This document shows, piece by piece, positions 1 to 6,318 of a DNA stretch of 7,003 nucleotides. Within the stretch, counting starts at the first letter, position 1. The number at the start of each line of letters is the position of its first letter. The translations under genes and the position numbers were made by a program. The notes beneath the pieces are model-generated. The model was not told where the DNA came from. It saw nothing but the letters and a program-made list of their open reading frames with translations, and did not search any database. Location: assembly GCA_030619215.1 (NCBI GenBank), contig JAUXBV010000177.1:1-7003 (forward strand), read 5' to 3'. Origin of the DNA: Fibrobacterota bacterium (GTDB taxonomy: Bacteria; Fibrobacterota; Chitinivibrionia; Chitinivibrionales; JANQEN01).

Positions 1-1
1 G

Positions 2-436
2 TTGCATCCAGACTTCAAAGATTTCTTGAGACTTCTTCACTCTCACAAAGTTGAGTATCTCCTAGTCGGTGGATATGCTGTAGGATACCACGGTTACCCA
101 AGAGCTACGGGAGATATGGATATTTGGATCGCATTAAACAAGGTTAATGCTGATAAAGTTGCATCAGTATTACATGAATTTGGCATGGCACAGGATGAAG
201 TTTCCAAAGAGCTGTTTCTTGAAGAAGATAAAGTAATTCGAATGGGATTTCCACCTGTGAGGATAGAAGTAATTACCGGTGCATCGGGTGTCGATTTTCA
301 TAAATGTTACTCAAGACGAAAAATTGTTCATATTGATAAAATCCCTGTTAACTTTATATCCCTTGATGATCTTAAAGTAAACAAGAAAGTTAGTGGAAGA
401 CACAAGGACCTTGAAGATTTGAAGCACCTGCCATAA
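2..436 (+). CDS. Nucleotidyltransferase-fold protein (MNT/AbiEii-like), possibly 5' partial
   Basis: This is a 144-residue protein of the small nucleotidyltransferase superfamily. Residues 23-40 hold the diagnostic block: GGYAV, then H30, R34, T36 and the metal-binding pair D38-x-D40. E89 in the PVRIEV strand is the likely third carboxylate. The C-terminal GRHKDLEDL (132-140) is the usual closing motif of these short proteins. Relatives are often found in toxin-antitoxin or defence pairs (MNT/HEPN, AbiE), where they transfer nucleotides to a partner or RNA. No HEPN or AbiEi-like partner is visible downstream, so any partner would lie left of the window. The only start in view is a TTG at position 2, with no room for a ribosome site. 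The frame is open to the edge, so the true start may be a few codons upstream. The fold assignment is strong; substrate and biological role are not known. Confidence 0.8.
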   Translation: MHPDFKDFLRLLHSHKVEYLLVGGYAVGYHGYPRATGDMDIWIALNKVNADKVASVLHEFGMAQDEVSKELFLEEDKVIRMGFPPVRIEVITGASGVDFHKCYSRRKIVHIDKIPVNFISLDDLKVNKKVSGRHKDLEDLKHLP

Positions 437-450
437 CAACTACAAGCACA

Positions 451-504
451 TTATAAATAGTTCTGCTTCATATAATAATTTCAGGTGAAGTTTATAAATG
501 GTTC
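451..504 (+). repeat. Short direct repeat in the intergenic gap
   Basis: TTATAAATAGTTC (451-463) and TTATAAATGGTTC (492-504) match at 12 of 13 positions and lie 41 nt apart in the AT-rich gap between the nucleotidyltransferase and HAD genes. They could be a paired protein-binding site, but in sequence this AT-rich chance is a real alternative. I see no convincing -35/-10 pair in this gap. Confidence 0.3.
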
Positions 505-570
505 ATCCTTATACAATTGTTATTTTAGGCAGAATAATATTTCTTGAAAATAGCATAAAGTTAAAAAATT

Positions 571-1212
571 ATGATTATTTATAAGCATATAGTATGGGAC
601 TGGAACGGAACCCTTCTTGACGATACCTGGTTGTGCCTGGATATTATGAATAACCAGCTTCAACATATCGGCAAGCCAACCATTTCATACGATGAGTATC
701 AACGGCTTTTTGATTTTCCGGTAAGAAACTTTTATGAAAAAATAGGTTTTGATTTCTCAAAAGAATCTTATGAATCCGTTGCGCAGAATTTTATCATGGA
801 ATATACGCGGCGCAGGTTTGAGTGCTCCCTGCATTTTGGCGTTCACGCTGTACTAAAGAAGTTAAATGATTATGGATGCGAACACTCCATACTTTCAGCA
901 TATGCAGAAGACGTCCTGATAGAAATGGTAGAGCATTATAAATTACGTCAATTTTATTCTCATATTATTGGGCTGGACAACCCCTATGCTACAGGGAAAG
1001 TTGATGAGGGAAAGGCTTTACTAAAGGAGCTTGACGCTGCTGTCTCGGATATAGTGCTTATCGGTGATACAGTGCATGATTACGAAGTAGCAGAAGAGCT
1101 GGGTATTGACTGTATTCTTATTAATAATGGACATCATAGCAAATTTAAGCTTGAGTCATGTGGCGTGCCGGTTGTTCCCTCCTTTTCAGAGGCGATATTG
1201 CATATCGTTTAA
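571..1212 (+). CDS. HAD-superfamily hydrolase (phosphoglycolate-phosphatase-like), DxN variant
   Basis: This is a 213-residue haloacid dehalogenase-fold phosphatase, probably cytosolic as no signal peptide or membrane segment is seen. Motif I is at 10-15 (D10-W-N12-G-T-L); D10 is the expected nucleophile. A helical cap follows at about 18-85. Motif II is ILSA with S109. The motif III lysine is K143 or K148. Motif IV is GDTVHD (165-170) with metal ligands D166 and D170. The second Asp of the usual DxD motif, which acts as general acid/base in phosphatases, is Asn12. From memory, the DWNGTLLDD form recurs across a large HAD subfamily, so this is probably a family trait and not a local mutation. 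The physiological substrate cannot be read from sequence. The ATG at 571 has only a weak upstream purine stretch. The stop codon lies inside the repeat described at 1208-1311. The gene converges on the minus-strand ATPase. Confidence 0.85.
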   Translation: MIIYKHIVWDWNGTLLDDTWLCLDIMNNQLQHIGKPTISYDEYQRLFDFPVRNFYEKIGFDFSKESYESVAQNFIMEYTRRRFECSLHFGVHAVLKKLNDYGCEHSILSAYAEDVLIEMVEHYKLRQFYSHIIGLDNPYATGKVDEGKALLKELDAAVSDIVLIGDTVHDYEVAEELGIDCILINNGHHSKFKLESCGVPVVPSFSEAILHIV

Positions 1213-1311
1213 CACACTGTTATACTAAAGCACAAGGTACAAATTTATTTGTATAACAGTGTGTAAAAGCAGAAGGCTATTACCATAACCTTCTGTTTAA
1301 CACATTGTTAT
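1208..1311. repeat. Three-copy inverted/direct repeat between convergent genes
   Basis: One motif occurs three times in 104 nt. Copy A is TTTAACACACTGTTAT (1208-1223). Copy C is TTTAACACATTGTTAT (1296-1311), a direct repeat with one mismatch. Copy B (1253-1268) is the inverse. A and B form a perfect 14-bp stem (ACACACTGTTATAC at 1212-1225 with GTATAACAGTGTGT at 1251-1264). B can instead pair with C. The two stems are mutually exclusive because both need B. The stop codons of both flanking genes fall within the repeats: TAA at 1210-1212 on + and TAA read from 1308-1310 on -. Confidence 0.75.
1253..1311. terminator. Probable bidirectional terminator hairpin
   Basis: The inner stem is AGAAGGCTAT (1271-1280) with ATAACCTTCT (1285-1294), one mismatch, loop TACC; C1270-G1295 extends it. 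After a one-base bulge (G1269), the outer stem 1253-1268/1296-1311 continues with one A-A mismatch and one G-T. On + the long hairpin is followed by TTTCTCTT. On - the inner hairpin is followed by CTTTTAC. The position between two convergent genes fits a shared terminator. The T-runs are short, so efficiency is uncertain. Confidence 0.55.
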
Positions 1312-2015
1312 TTCTCTTCAGCGATCAAAAGAATCCTGGGATCAAGCTTCAGGTGCGGATTACCTACCATTTCAGCATCATGATCTTTGACCAGGTTCAG
1401 GAAAATGAAATGATCCCGGGGTTGTAGACAGATAACAATTGAAATCTTGTCAATAAGCGGTTGTATCATTTCAGGAATTGAGGAACCGTCAAAATAGCCG
1501 TGATCGTCGGGTACTGAGGCGCTGAACCATAATTCCAGGTTCAGTTGAGAGGCAAAGTTTTTAAATGATTGAAGGTCTCCGGCAGAACTTTTACCGAAAT
1601 CGTAGCCGTCCAGAACAATAGTATTCGCGTTAAATGCACATGTTTCAATAGTTGTCAGAATACTTTTCTCGATTTTTTCCTGGTCAATAGTATCCTGATT
1701 GAAATTCATAATGATTCTGTTTTTTAGAAAATTATCATGTAAATGCTGTGCATTGTCAAGTTTGAATCGATTTGCAAGTTCGGTAAAAATGTCTTCATAC
1801 CACGCAATGATATGATGCGTATTCTCGGAGAAAGAGACGTGTATGACATGTTTTTCCTGGAGCATGAGGTCGGCTGCGATGTTAACCAAACACGCTGTTT
1901 TTCCCACTCCTTTACGGGCTGCGATAACACCGATATTTCCATTTCCCAGTCCGCCATGAATTGATTGCTCAAGGATTCTCAGAGGGCTTCTCTTTATCAG
2001 TTCTTTCTTTACCAT
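1308..2015 (-). CDS. RecA/RadA/DnaB-fold ATPase of unknown role, downstream of EF-G
   Basis: This is a 235-residue P-loop ATPase. Walker A is ARKGVGKT (33-40). A strand ending in VSFSE (60-64) sits where DnaB and RadA carry the catalytic Glu. Walker B is TIVLDGYD with D136. FSASV (164-168) is in the sensor position. Near the end, LNLVKDHDAEM (207-217) resembles the KNR-type finger strand of RadA/DnaB cores. There is no zinc finger or Lon-like domain as in RadA and no N-terminal helicase domain as in DnaB, so it is a bare ATPase core. The start is set by AAGGAGG read from 2024-2030, eight nt before the ATG at 2015. A longer reading from a TTG at 2036 would swallow that ribosome site. It begins 29 nt after the EF-G stop with no terminator between, so it probably shares that transcript. 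Fold is confident; function is unknown. Confidence 0.8.
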   Translation of the reverse strand: MVKKELIKRSPLRILEQSIHGGLGNGNIGVIAARKGVGKTACLVNIAADLMLQEKHVIHVSFSENTHHIIAWYEDIFTELANRFKLDNAQHLHDNFLKNRIIMNFNQDTIDQEKIEKSILTTIETCAFNANTIVLDGYDFGKSSAGDLQSFKNFASQLNLELWFSASVPDDHGYFDGSSIPEMIQPLIDKISIVICLQPRDHFIFLNLVKDHDAEMVGNPHLKLDPRILLIAEEK

Positions 2016-2023
2016 AAGAACAG

Positions 2024-2030
2024 CCTCCTT
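2024..2030 (-). promoter_or_regulatory. Shine-Dalgarno deciding the ATPase start
   Basis: The minus strand reads AAGGAGG here, eight nt upstream of the ATG at 2015. It is the strongest ribosome site in the minus-strand unit and favours the ATG over the upstream in-frame TTG at 2036. Confidence 0.8.
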
Positions 2031-2044
2031 TCTCAATGAAGATA

Positions 2045-4129
2045 CTACTTATTTGCCTTTTGTTTTTCCAGATACTCTTTCTTCAGTTTTTCCGCGAGAC
2101 TCTCCGGTACCCGGCCATACCTGCTGAATTCCATGGTAAATTCGGATTTCCCCTGAGTATGGGAGCGCAGCACCGTGGAGTAACCGAACATTTCGCTCAG
2201 AGGAACTTCAGCATCAATACGGGAGAAGCGGTCGCTTTCGCTGGTGCTTATAATAATACCGCGGCGTTGATTAATCGTAGCAAGAACATTTCCCTGAAAT
2301 TCAGAAGGCCCTTCAACTGATACTTTCATGATGGGCTCCAGAATACACGTATTTGCTTTACTGTATGCCAGGCGGAATGCTCCAATTGCCGCGTTTGTAA
2401 ACGCAACGGAAGATGAGTCAACAGGGTGATAATTCCCGTCATTTAAAGTGATTTTTATGCGGACTATCGGAAAACCGATTAGGGGCCCTTTCCTGAGGCA
2501 TTCCTGAAATCCTTTATCGCATGCAGGAATGAATTCGGACGGTATGGCGCCGCCTTTTATAGAGTTGATAAATTCGTAATCCGTATCACGGTTCGATTCG
2601 AGCATCCCGGCAACACGCCCATACTGGCCCGAGCCGCCGGTCTGTTTTTTATGCGTATAATTGAATGAGACTGCGCTGGTTACTGTTTCCCGGTAAGCAA
2701 CCTGCGGCATGCCTACGTCAAATGCGGCGTTATATTCCCGCCTCATTCTTTCAAGGTAGATATCCAGATGAAGCTCTCCCATACCCTTTATTATGGTCTG
2801 GCTGGACTCTGCATCAACATACGCCTGAAAGGTAGGGTCTTCCTTGGTGAATCTGTTAAGCGCCTTTGAAAGCGCGTCGGAAGATTTTTTATCTTTCGGA
2901 TTTATCGCTAAAGAGATAACCGGCTCCGGTATATGCATTGAGGTCATAGAATAGGACAGTCCGCCTCCGCAGAATGTATCACCCGACGCACAGTCAATAC
3001 CGAAGAGAGCAATGATTTCACCGCATGAAGCCGAAGTGATATCTTCCATCGAATTCGAATGCATACAAATCAGTCTCCCGATTTTGATTTTTTTGCGGCT
3101 GCGGACATTGGTAAGTTCATCCCCTTTTTTCAATGAGCCCTGATATATCCGTATATATGTAAGTTGGCCATAGTGGCCGTCTTCCAGTTTAAAGGCCAGC
3201 GCAACCGGAGGGATAGCCGGGTTCGAGGGAAGGAGCGTTTCCTTTTCCTCATTGTCAAGGTCAAGCGCTGTATTAATTCTGTCTTTCGGAGAAGGAAGGT
3301 ATGATATAATAGCGTCCATAAGAGGCTGAATACCTTTGTTTTTATAGGCGGATCCAAGTAGAACGGGAGTGATCTCACGGCTCAGGGTTCCTATACGAAT
3401 CGCCTTATTAATGAGATCCTCAGTTTCTTCTCCTTCCAGATACGCTTCCGCTAGTTCGTCGGAAAGCATAGAAAGGGCGTCAAGCATTTCTTCACGCTTC
3501 TTTTGAGCTTCTTCCAAAAGGTCATTGGGAATATCGTCAATCCGTACATTTTCCCCGTTTTTACCATCAAAGTATAAAGCCTTCATTGTAACGAGGTCAA
3601 CAACACCGCTTAATGAGTCTTCCAGGCCTATTGGTATTTGTAATAACACCGCATTGTGGCCAAGTTTTTCCCGGAGCTGTTCAATTACATTATAAGGGCT
3701 GGCGCCGACCCGGTCGCATTTATTTATAAATGCGACACTGGAAATTTTATAGCGTTTCAGCTGCCGGTCAACGGTAATAGATTGTGATTGCACGCCGCCC
3801 ACAGCGCAGAGAACCAGGACCGCACCATCGAGTACCCGAAGCGCCCGTTCCACCTCTATGGTAAAATCAACATGCCCGGGCGTATCTATAATATTAATGG
3901 TATGATTCTTCCACCGAACATTGGTAGCGGCAGAGGTGATAGTAATACCTCTTTCCCGTTCCAGTTCCATGAAGTCCATTGTTGCACCGCCACCGTTCTT
4001 GTCATGTACCTCACGGATGGTATGGATTTTATCGGTGTAGTACAGTATACGCTCGGTAAGGGTTGTTTTTCCCGAATCAATATGCGCACTTATGCCGATA
4101 TTGCGTAGCTTCCGGACATCTTTAACCAT
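2045..4129 (-). CDS. fusA: Elongation factor G, spdEFG1 / mitochondrial EF-G1 type
   Basis: This translational GTPase moves tRNA-mRNA on the ribosome. Numbering is from the TTG at 4135; subtract 2 for the ATG at 4129. G1 is AHIDSGKTT (17-25), G2 is RGITI with T65, G3 is DTPGH (84-88), G4 is NKCD (138-141) and G5 is GSA (261-263). Domain II runs about 306-400, III about 401-480 with GMGELHLD at 451-458, IV about 481-600 starting YRETV and carrying tip loop NYHPVDSS with H570, and V about 601-690. All five domains are complete. Ser in place of Ala in the P-loop, the [11 protein letters not shown] insertion, VLCAVGGVQ and [13 protein letters not shown] match mitochondrial EF-G1 and not the common bacterial form. 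EF-G1 of this group is known as a translocase, with recycling done by EF-G2. I chose the ATG over the TTG two codons earlier; an AAGGT lies about 11 nt upstream. The stop is TAG. No str-operon gene flanks it in the window. Confidence 0.95.
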   Translation of the reverse strand: MVKDVRKLRNIGISAHIDSGKTTLTERILYYTDKIHTIREVHDKNGGGATMDFMELERERGITITSAATNVRWKNHTINIIDTPGHVDFTIEVERALRVLDGAVLVLCAVGGVQSQSITVDRQLKRYKISSVAFINKCDRVGASPYNVIEQLREKLGHNAVLLQIPIGLEDSLSGVVDLVTMKALYFDGKNGENVRIDDIPNDLLEEAQKKREEMLDALSMLSDELAEAYLEGEETEDLINKAIRIGTLSREITPVLLGSAYKNKGIQPLMDAIISYLPSPKDRINTALDLDNEEKETLLPSNPAIPPVALAFKLEDGHYGQLTYIRIYQGSLKKGDELTNVRSRKKIKIGRLICMHSNSMEDITSASCGEIIALFGIDCASGDTFCGGGLSYSMTSMHIPEPVISLAINPKDKKSSDALSKALNRFTKEDPTFQAYVDAESSQTIIKGMGELHLDIYLERMRREYNAAFDVGMPQVAYRETVTSAVSFNYTHKKQTGGSGQYGRVAGMLESNRDTDYEFINSIKGGAIPSEFIPACDKGFQECLRKGPLIGFPIVRIKITLNDGNYHPVDSSSVAFTNAAIGAFRLAYSKANTCILEPIMKVSVEGPSEFQGNVLATINQRRGIIISTSESDRFSRIDAEVPLSEMFGYSTVLRSHTQGKSEFTMEFSRYGRVPESLAEKLKKEYLEKQKANK

Positions 4130-4253
4130 AAACAAAAAATACCTTGGTATATTACAGGTAAAAGTAAAAAAAGAATGATACTTTGTATATGAATTGAGAG
4201 AATTCAGTCATTAATACCGCTTTTCAAAAATAATGCCTTATTTAGAGTTGCGG

Positions 4254-4316
4254 TATAACTGTTTCTATAATAGTTTTGCCCAAGTGCTTAGGACAAAACT
4301 TTTAAGAAACAGTATA
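4254..4316. repeat. Palindromic MITE-like element
   Basis: Outer arms ACTGTTTCT (4258-4266) and AGAAACAGT (4305-4313) are perfect inverse copies. An inner pair, AGTTTTG (4272-4278) and CAAAACT (4294-4300), continues the symmetry towards a centre near CAAGTGCTTAGG. The trinucleotide ATA flanks the outer arms on both sides (4255-4257 and 4314-4316), as expected for a 3-bp target duplication. Taken together it looks like a tiny non-autonomous transposable element, or else a long regulatory hairpin in the EF-G leader. No transposase is nearby. Confidence 0.45.
4267..4296 (-). promoter_or_regulatory. Candidate sigma70 promoter for EF-G
   Basis: The minus strand reads TTGTCC (from 4291-4296), an 18-nt spacer, then TATTAT (from 4267-4272). 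The -10 matches the consensus at five of six positions and the -35 at four of six. It lies inside the palindromic element and would give an EF-G leader of roughly 130 nt. I found no better candidate upstream of EF-G, but an AT-rich region gives chance matches. Confidence 0.3.
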
Positions 4317-4479
4317 AGATGGGTAAAAAGGCCGTTTAATATATGTTATGGAAATTATTAAACGTAAATTTCTTTTTTGAAATTATAAAATAGTGATTTC
4401 AATTGCAATATGCGAGAAAGAATGGCATTTTATAATGATATTTTAAACATTTTAACATTAAAGAAAACAAGCGTTTTGT

Positions 4480-5118
4480 ATGAATAAAAATCACGCAATT
4501 CTGTTGCTCGGGCCCACCGGATCAGGTAAAACCCCCCTTGGCTCCTATCTAGAGCAGAAAGGTATCCTGGGCAAAAGGTGCTTTCATTTTGACTTTGGGA
4601 ATGAATTGAGGAATATTGAAAAGGCTGATGTTTCTTCCTCGCAGTTTACTAAAGATGACCTTGAATATATTAAAAAAGAATTAAAAGAAGGCGCTTTGTT
4701 GGAAAATGAAACTTTTTATATTGCCGAAAAAATACTTAACTCATTCATTATTAAAAATTCTATCACCAATAATGATTTAATTATTCTCAATGGCTTGCCA
4801 CGCCATATTGGACAGGCAAAAGATGTTGATTCAATTGTTACTATAAAGTTGGTTATATACCTTGATTGTTCTTTTGAGGTTATAAAAGAAAGAGTCCAGC
4901 TTAATATTGGTGGTGACAGATCTGATCGAACAGATGATTCTATAGAAAAGATAAAGAGAAAGTTAGAAATATTTCATGATAGGACCTCTCCTATGCTTCA
5001 ATATTACCAAAAGAAGAAGATCCCAATTGAAAAGATAAGAATATCAGTAAATACAAAACCCGATGAAATTCTTCACTATTTAAACAAACAGAAAATTTTT
5101 CATCTGAAATACATTTAA
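4480..5118 (+). CDS. Adenylate-kinase-like nucleoside monophosphate kinase with altered substrate site
   Basis: This 212-residue cytosolic P-loop protein has the layout of adenylate kinase. The P-loop is GPTGSGKT (11-18). HFDFGNELR (36-44) aligns with the AMP-site block ISTGDMLR of E. coli Adk. NGLPRH (104-109) aligns with DGFPRT. GDRSDRTDD (145-153), followed by EKIKRKLEIF and TSPMLQYY, aligns with the LID/post-LID arginines and the following helix. The Walker A runs GKT-PLG where Adk has GKGTQ. The AMP-contacting Thr of Adk is Phe39, and the Asp of DGFPR is Asn104. The LID is short and has no Cys4 zinc site. These changes argue against plain AMP as substrate; the real acceptor is unknown. 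The ribosome site is weak (an AAAGAAAAC stretch before ATG). The gene is visibly more AT-rich than EF-G, which may reflect different ancestry. Confidence 0.75.
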   Translation: MNKNHAILLLGPTGSGKTPLGSYLEQKGILGKRCFHFDFGNELRNIEKADVSSSQFTKDDLEYIKKELKEGALLENETFYIAEKILNSFIIKNSITNNDLIILNGLPRHIGQAKDVDSIVTIKLVIYLDCSFEVIKERVQLNIGGDRSDRTDDSIEKIKRKLEIFHDRTSPMLQYYQKKKIPIEKIRISVNTKPDEILHYLNKQKIFHLKYI

Positions 5119-5194
5119 TCTTAATGAAGCAGTAAAAATTTTATATATTTCAAGTAAAGCATTTGGATGAGTAATTAAGATAAGAGAGGCTTTT

Positions 5195-5923
5195 ATGTCA
5201 GGAAGAGTATTAATTATCATACTATATGGAGTAATGATGAATATATTTAATGTCGGATGTAAAGCAAAAGATATTAACTCTGATGAATTTGCAAAACTAA
5301 GAGCGACTATGGTAAAAGCTCAGATTGAGCGCAGAGGAGTTAAAGATGAGAAAGTGCTCAATGCGATGCGAAAGGTTGAACGACACAAGTTTGTCCCTGA
5401 GCAATACATAGAGAATTCCTACGAAGACCGGCCTTTACCCATAGGAGAAGGGCAAACCATATCGCAGCCGTATATCGTAGCACTCATGACAGAAGTGCTG
5501 GGCCTGGACAGTACGAAAAAAGTCCTGGAGGTAGGCACCGGCTCCGGCTATCAGGCCGCTGTCCTTGCTGAAATATGCGACAGTGTCTATACCATTGAGA
5601 TTGTCGAAGCGCTTGGCAAACGATCCAAGAAGCTGCTGTCCGAGCTGGGATATAAAAATCTTAAAGTAAAGGTAGGTGACGGGTATAAAGGCTGGGAGGA
5701 ATACAGCCCCTTTGACGGCGTTATTGTTACCTGCGCTCCCTCACATGTACCGCAATCGCTAATAGATCAAATGACAGAAGGCGGGAAAATGGTGATTCCT
5801 GTTGATGTTGCATACGGGCAGGACCTTATCCTTTTGATAAAAAAAGACGGGAAGGTAGAAAGGAAAAGTATTATCCCGGTAAGGTTTGTTCCTATGACTA
5901 AAGAGGATGGGACGGAGTACTGA
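5195..5923 (+). CDS. pcm: Protein-L-isoaspartate O-methyltransferase, exported form
   Basis: The enzyme transfers methyl from S-adenosylmethionine to isoaspartyl residues in damaged proteins, starting their repair. Of 242 residues, about 1-22 form a hydrophobic leader (VLIIILYGVMMNIFNVGC) ending at C22. The last four residues, NVGC, are a poor lipobox because position -3 is Asn, so either a lipoprotein or a cleaved secreted form is possible. After that come the conserved GQTISQPYIVA (86-96) with active-site S90, SAM motif I VLEVGTGSGYQ (110-120), GDGYKGW (161-167), motif II PFDGVIVTCAP (172-182), motif III GGKMVIPV (196-203) and the closing PVRFVPMT (228-235). Without the leader the length is normal for the family. 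GAGAGG five to six nt before the ATG is the ribosome site. Its TGA stop is in frame with the OmpA-like ORF three codons further on. Confidence 0.9.
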   Translation: MSGRVLIIILYGVMMNIFNVGCKAKDINSDEFAKLRATMVKAQIERRGVKDEKVLNAMRKVERHKFVPEQYIENSYEDRPLPIGEGQTISQPYIVALMTEVLGLDSTKKVLEVGTGSGYQAAVLAEICDSVYTIEIVEALGKRSKKLLSELGYKNLKVKVGDGYKGWEEYSPFDGVIVTCAPSHVPQSLIDQMTEGGKMVIPVDVAYGQDLILLIKKDGKVERKSIIPVRFVPMTKEDGTEY

Positions 5924-5932
5924 TTAAAGAAT

Positions 5933-6232
5933 ATGAAATTAGATTCAATTTTTAACATAATTGAGAGATATAATAGGACTTTTATATTTGAGATATCTAT
6001 TCACTCTGAAAATCTTGGTGATGAAAGTATAAATTGTAAATTATCAAATGAAAGAGCAAATGCGATTAGAAATTATTTATTAAAAAAGGGTATAAAACCG
6101 GACCAACTCATTGCTCAAGGTTATGGTTCTTTATATCCCATTGCTGATAATAGAACACCTGAAGGACGTGCCAAAAATAGAAGGATTGAAATTAATTTAC
6201 TGATTAAAAAGTTAGTTGAAAATATGGAATGA
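5933..6232 (+). CDS. OmpA-like peptidoglycan-binding domain, N-terminally incomplete
   Basis: These 99 residues are almost entirely one OmpA C-terminal-type domain, which normally holds an outer-membrane or lipoprotein to peptidoglycan. Visible landmarks are LSNERANAIRNYL (37-49), GIKPDQLIAQGYGS (53-66), PIADNRTPEGRAKNRRIEI (69-87). The usual GHTD strand is degenerate, IHSEN (23-27), so the diaminopimelate-binding Asp is Glu here; the Arg of SNERA is kept. The domain begins in its first helix: the initial beta strand is missing, and there is no signal peptide, so as written the product would stay in the cytoplasm. It shares the frame of the methyltransferase, separated by TGA and three codons, and has no Shine-Dalgarno. 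It is either a truncated remnant, a translationally coupled domain, or the tail of a two-domain protein interrupted by the TGA. It is more AT-rich than the 3' half of pcm. Confidence 0.6.
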   Translation: MKLDSIFNIIERYNRTFIFEISIHSENLGDESINCKLSNERANAIRNYLLKKGIKPDQLIAQGYGSLYPIADNRTPEGRAKNRRIEINLLIKKLVENME

Positions 6233-6244
6233 TTACTCAACCAT

Positions 6245-6275
6245 AATTTTGCAGCGGAATGAACCGCTGAAAATT
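6245..6275. repeat. Bulged hairpin between the OmpA fragment and the next gene
   Basis: AATTTT (6245-6250), a bulged G, then CAGCGG (6252-6257) pair with CCGCTG (6264-6269) and AAAATT (6270-6275) around loop AATGAA. The stem is 12 bp with one bulge. There is no T-run after it on either strand, so it is a poor terminator; it may be an mRNA structure ahead of the 6319 gene. Confidence 0.5.
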
Positions 6276-6306
6276 GGCGTTAGAAAAGATGAAGTATCCC
6301 ATAATG

Positions 6307-6313
6307 AAAGGAG
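6307..6313 (+). promoter_or_regulatory. Shine-Dalgarno deciding the 6319 start
   Basis: AAAGGAG lies five nt upstream of the ATG at 6319. A longer frame opens at a TTG at 6274, but it would start inside the preceding hairpin and has no ribosome site, so the ATG is preferred. Confidence 0.8.
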
Positions 6314-6318
6314 ACTGT

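Larger units (their letters stand above)
4130..4479. other. Divergent intergenic region between EF-G and the kinase
   Basis: About 350 bp of AT-rich sequence lies between two divergent genes, with no credible coding region on either strand. It contains the palindromic element at 4254-4316, a small inverted repeat ATACCGC/GCGGTAT (4214-4220 and 4250-4256) whose right arm overlaps the edge of that element, and a perfect TATAAT at 4431-4436 about 45 nt before the kinase ATG. That -10 has no recognisable -35 at normal spacing. Confidence 0.6.

Noticed and set aside
1743..1964. Plus-strand open frame of 73 codons opposite the ATPase gene
   Set aside because: It lies wholly antisense to a gene with clear Walker motifs and has no recognisable domain or ribosome site.
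2036..2320. Plus-strand open frame of 94 codons with a hydrophobic, leader-like N-terminus
   Set aside because: The leader-like look comes from the reverse complement of the lysine/glutamate-rich EF-G C-terminus; no ribosome site, no family resemblance.
3788..4108. Plus-strand open frame of 106 codons opposite the EF-G GTPase domain
   Set aside because: It is the antisense shadow of strongly conserved EF-G sequence; codon constraint on the other strand explains the open frame.
4431..4436. Perfect TATAAT taken as the kinase promoter
   Set aside because: The only TTG-type hexamer nearby (TTGCAA) is 22 nt upstream, too far for a standard promoter, so I mention it only in the intergenic entry.
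6235..6288. Integron attC-like site: ACTCAAC, bulged hairpin 6245-6275, then GGCGTTAGAA
   Set aside because: The left box fits RYYYAAC and the bulged stem is suggestive, but the right box GTTAGAA breaks the final Y of GTTRRRY and the two boxes pair poorly.
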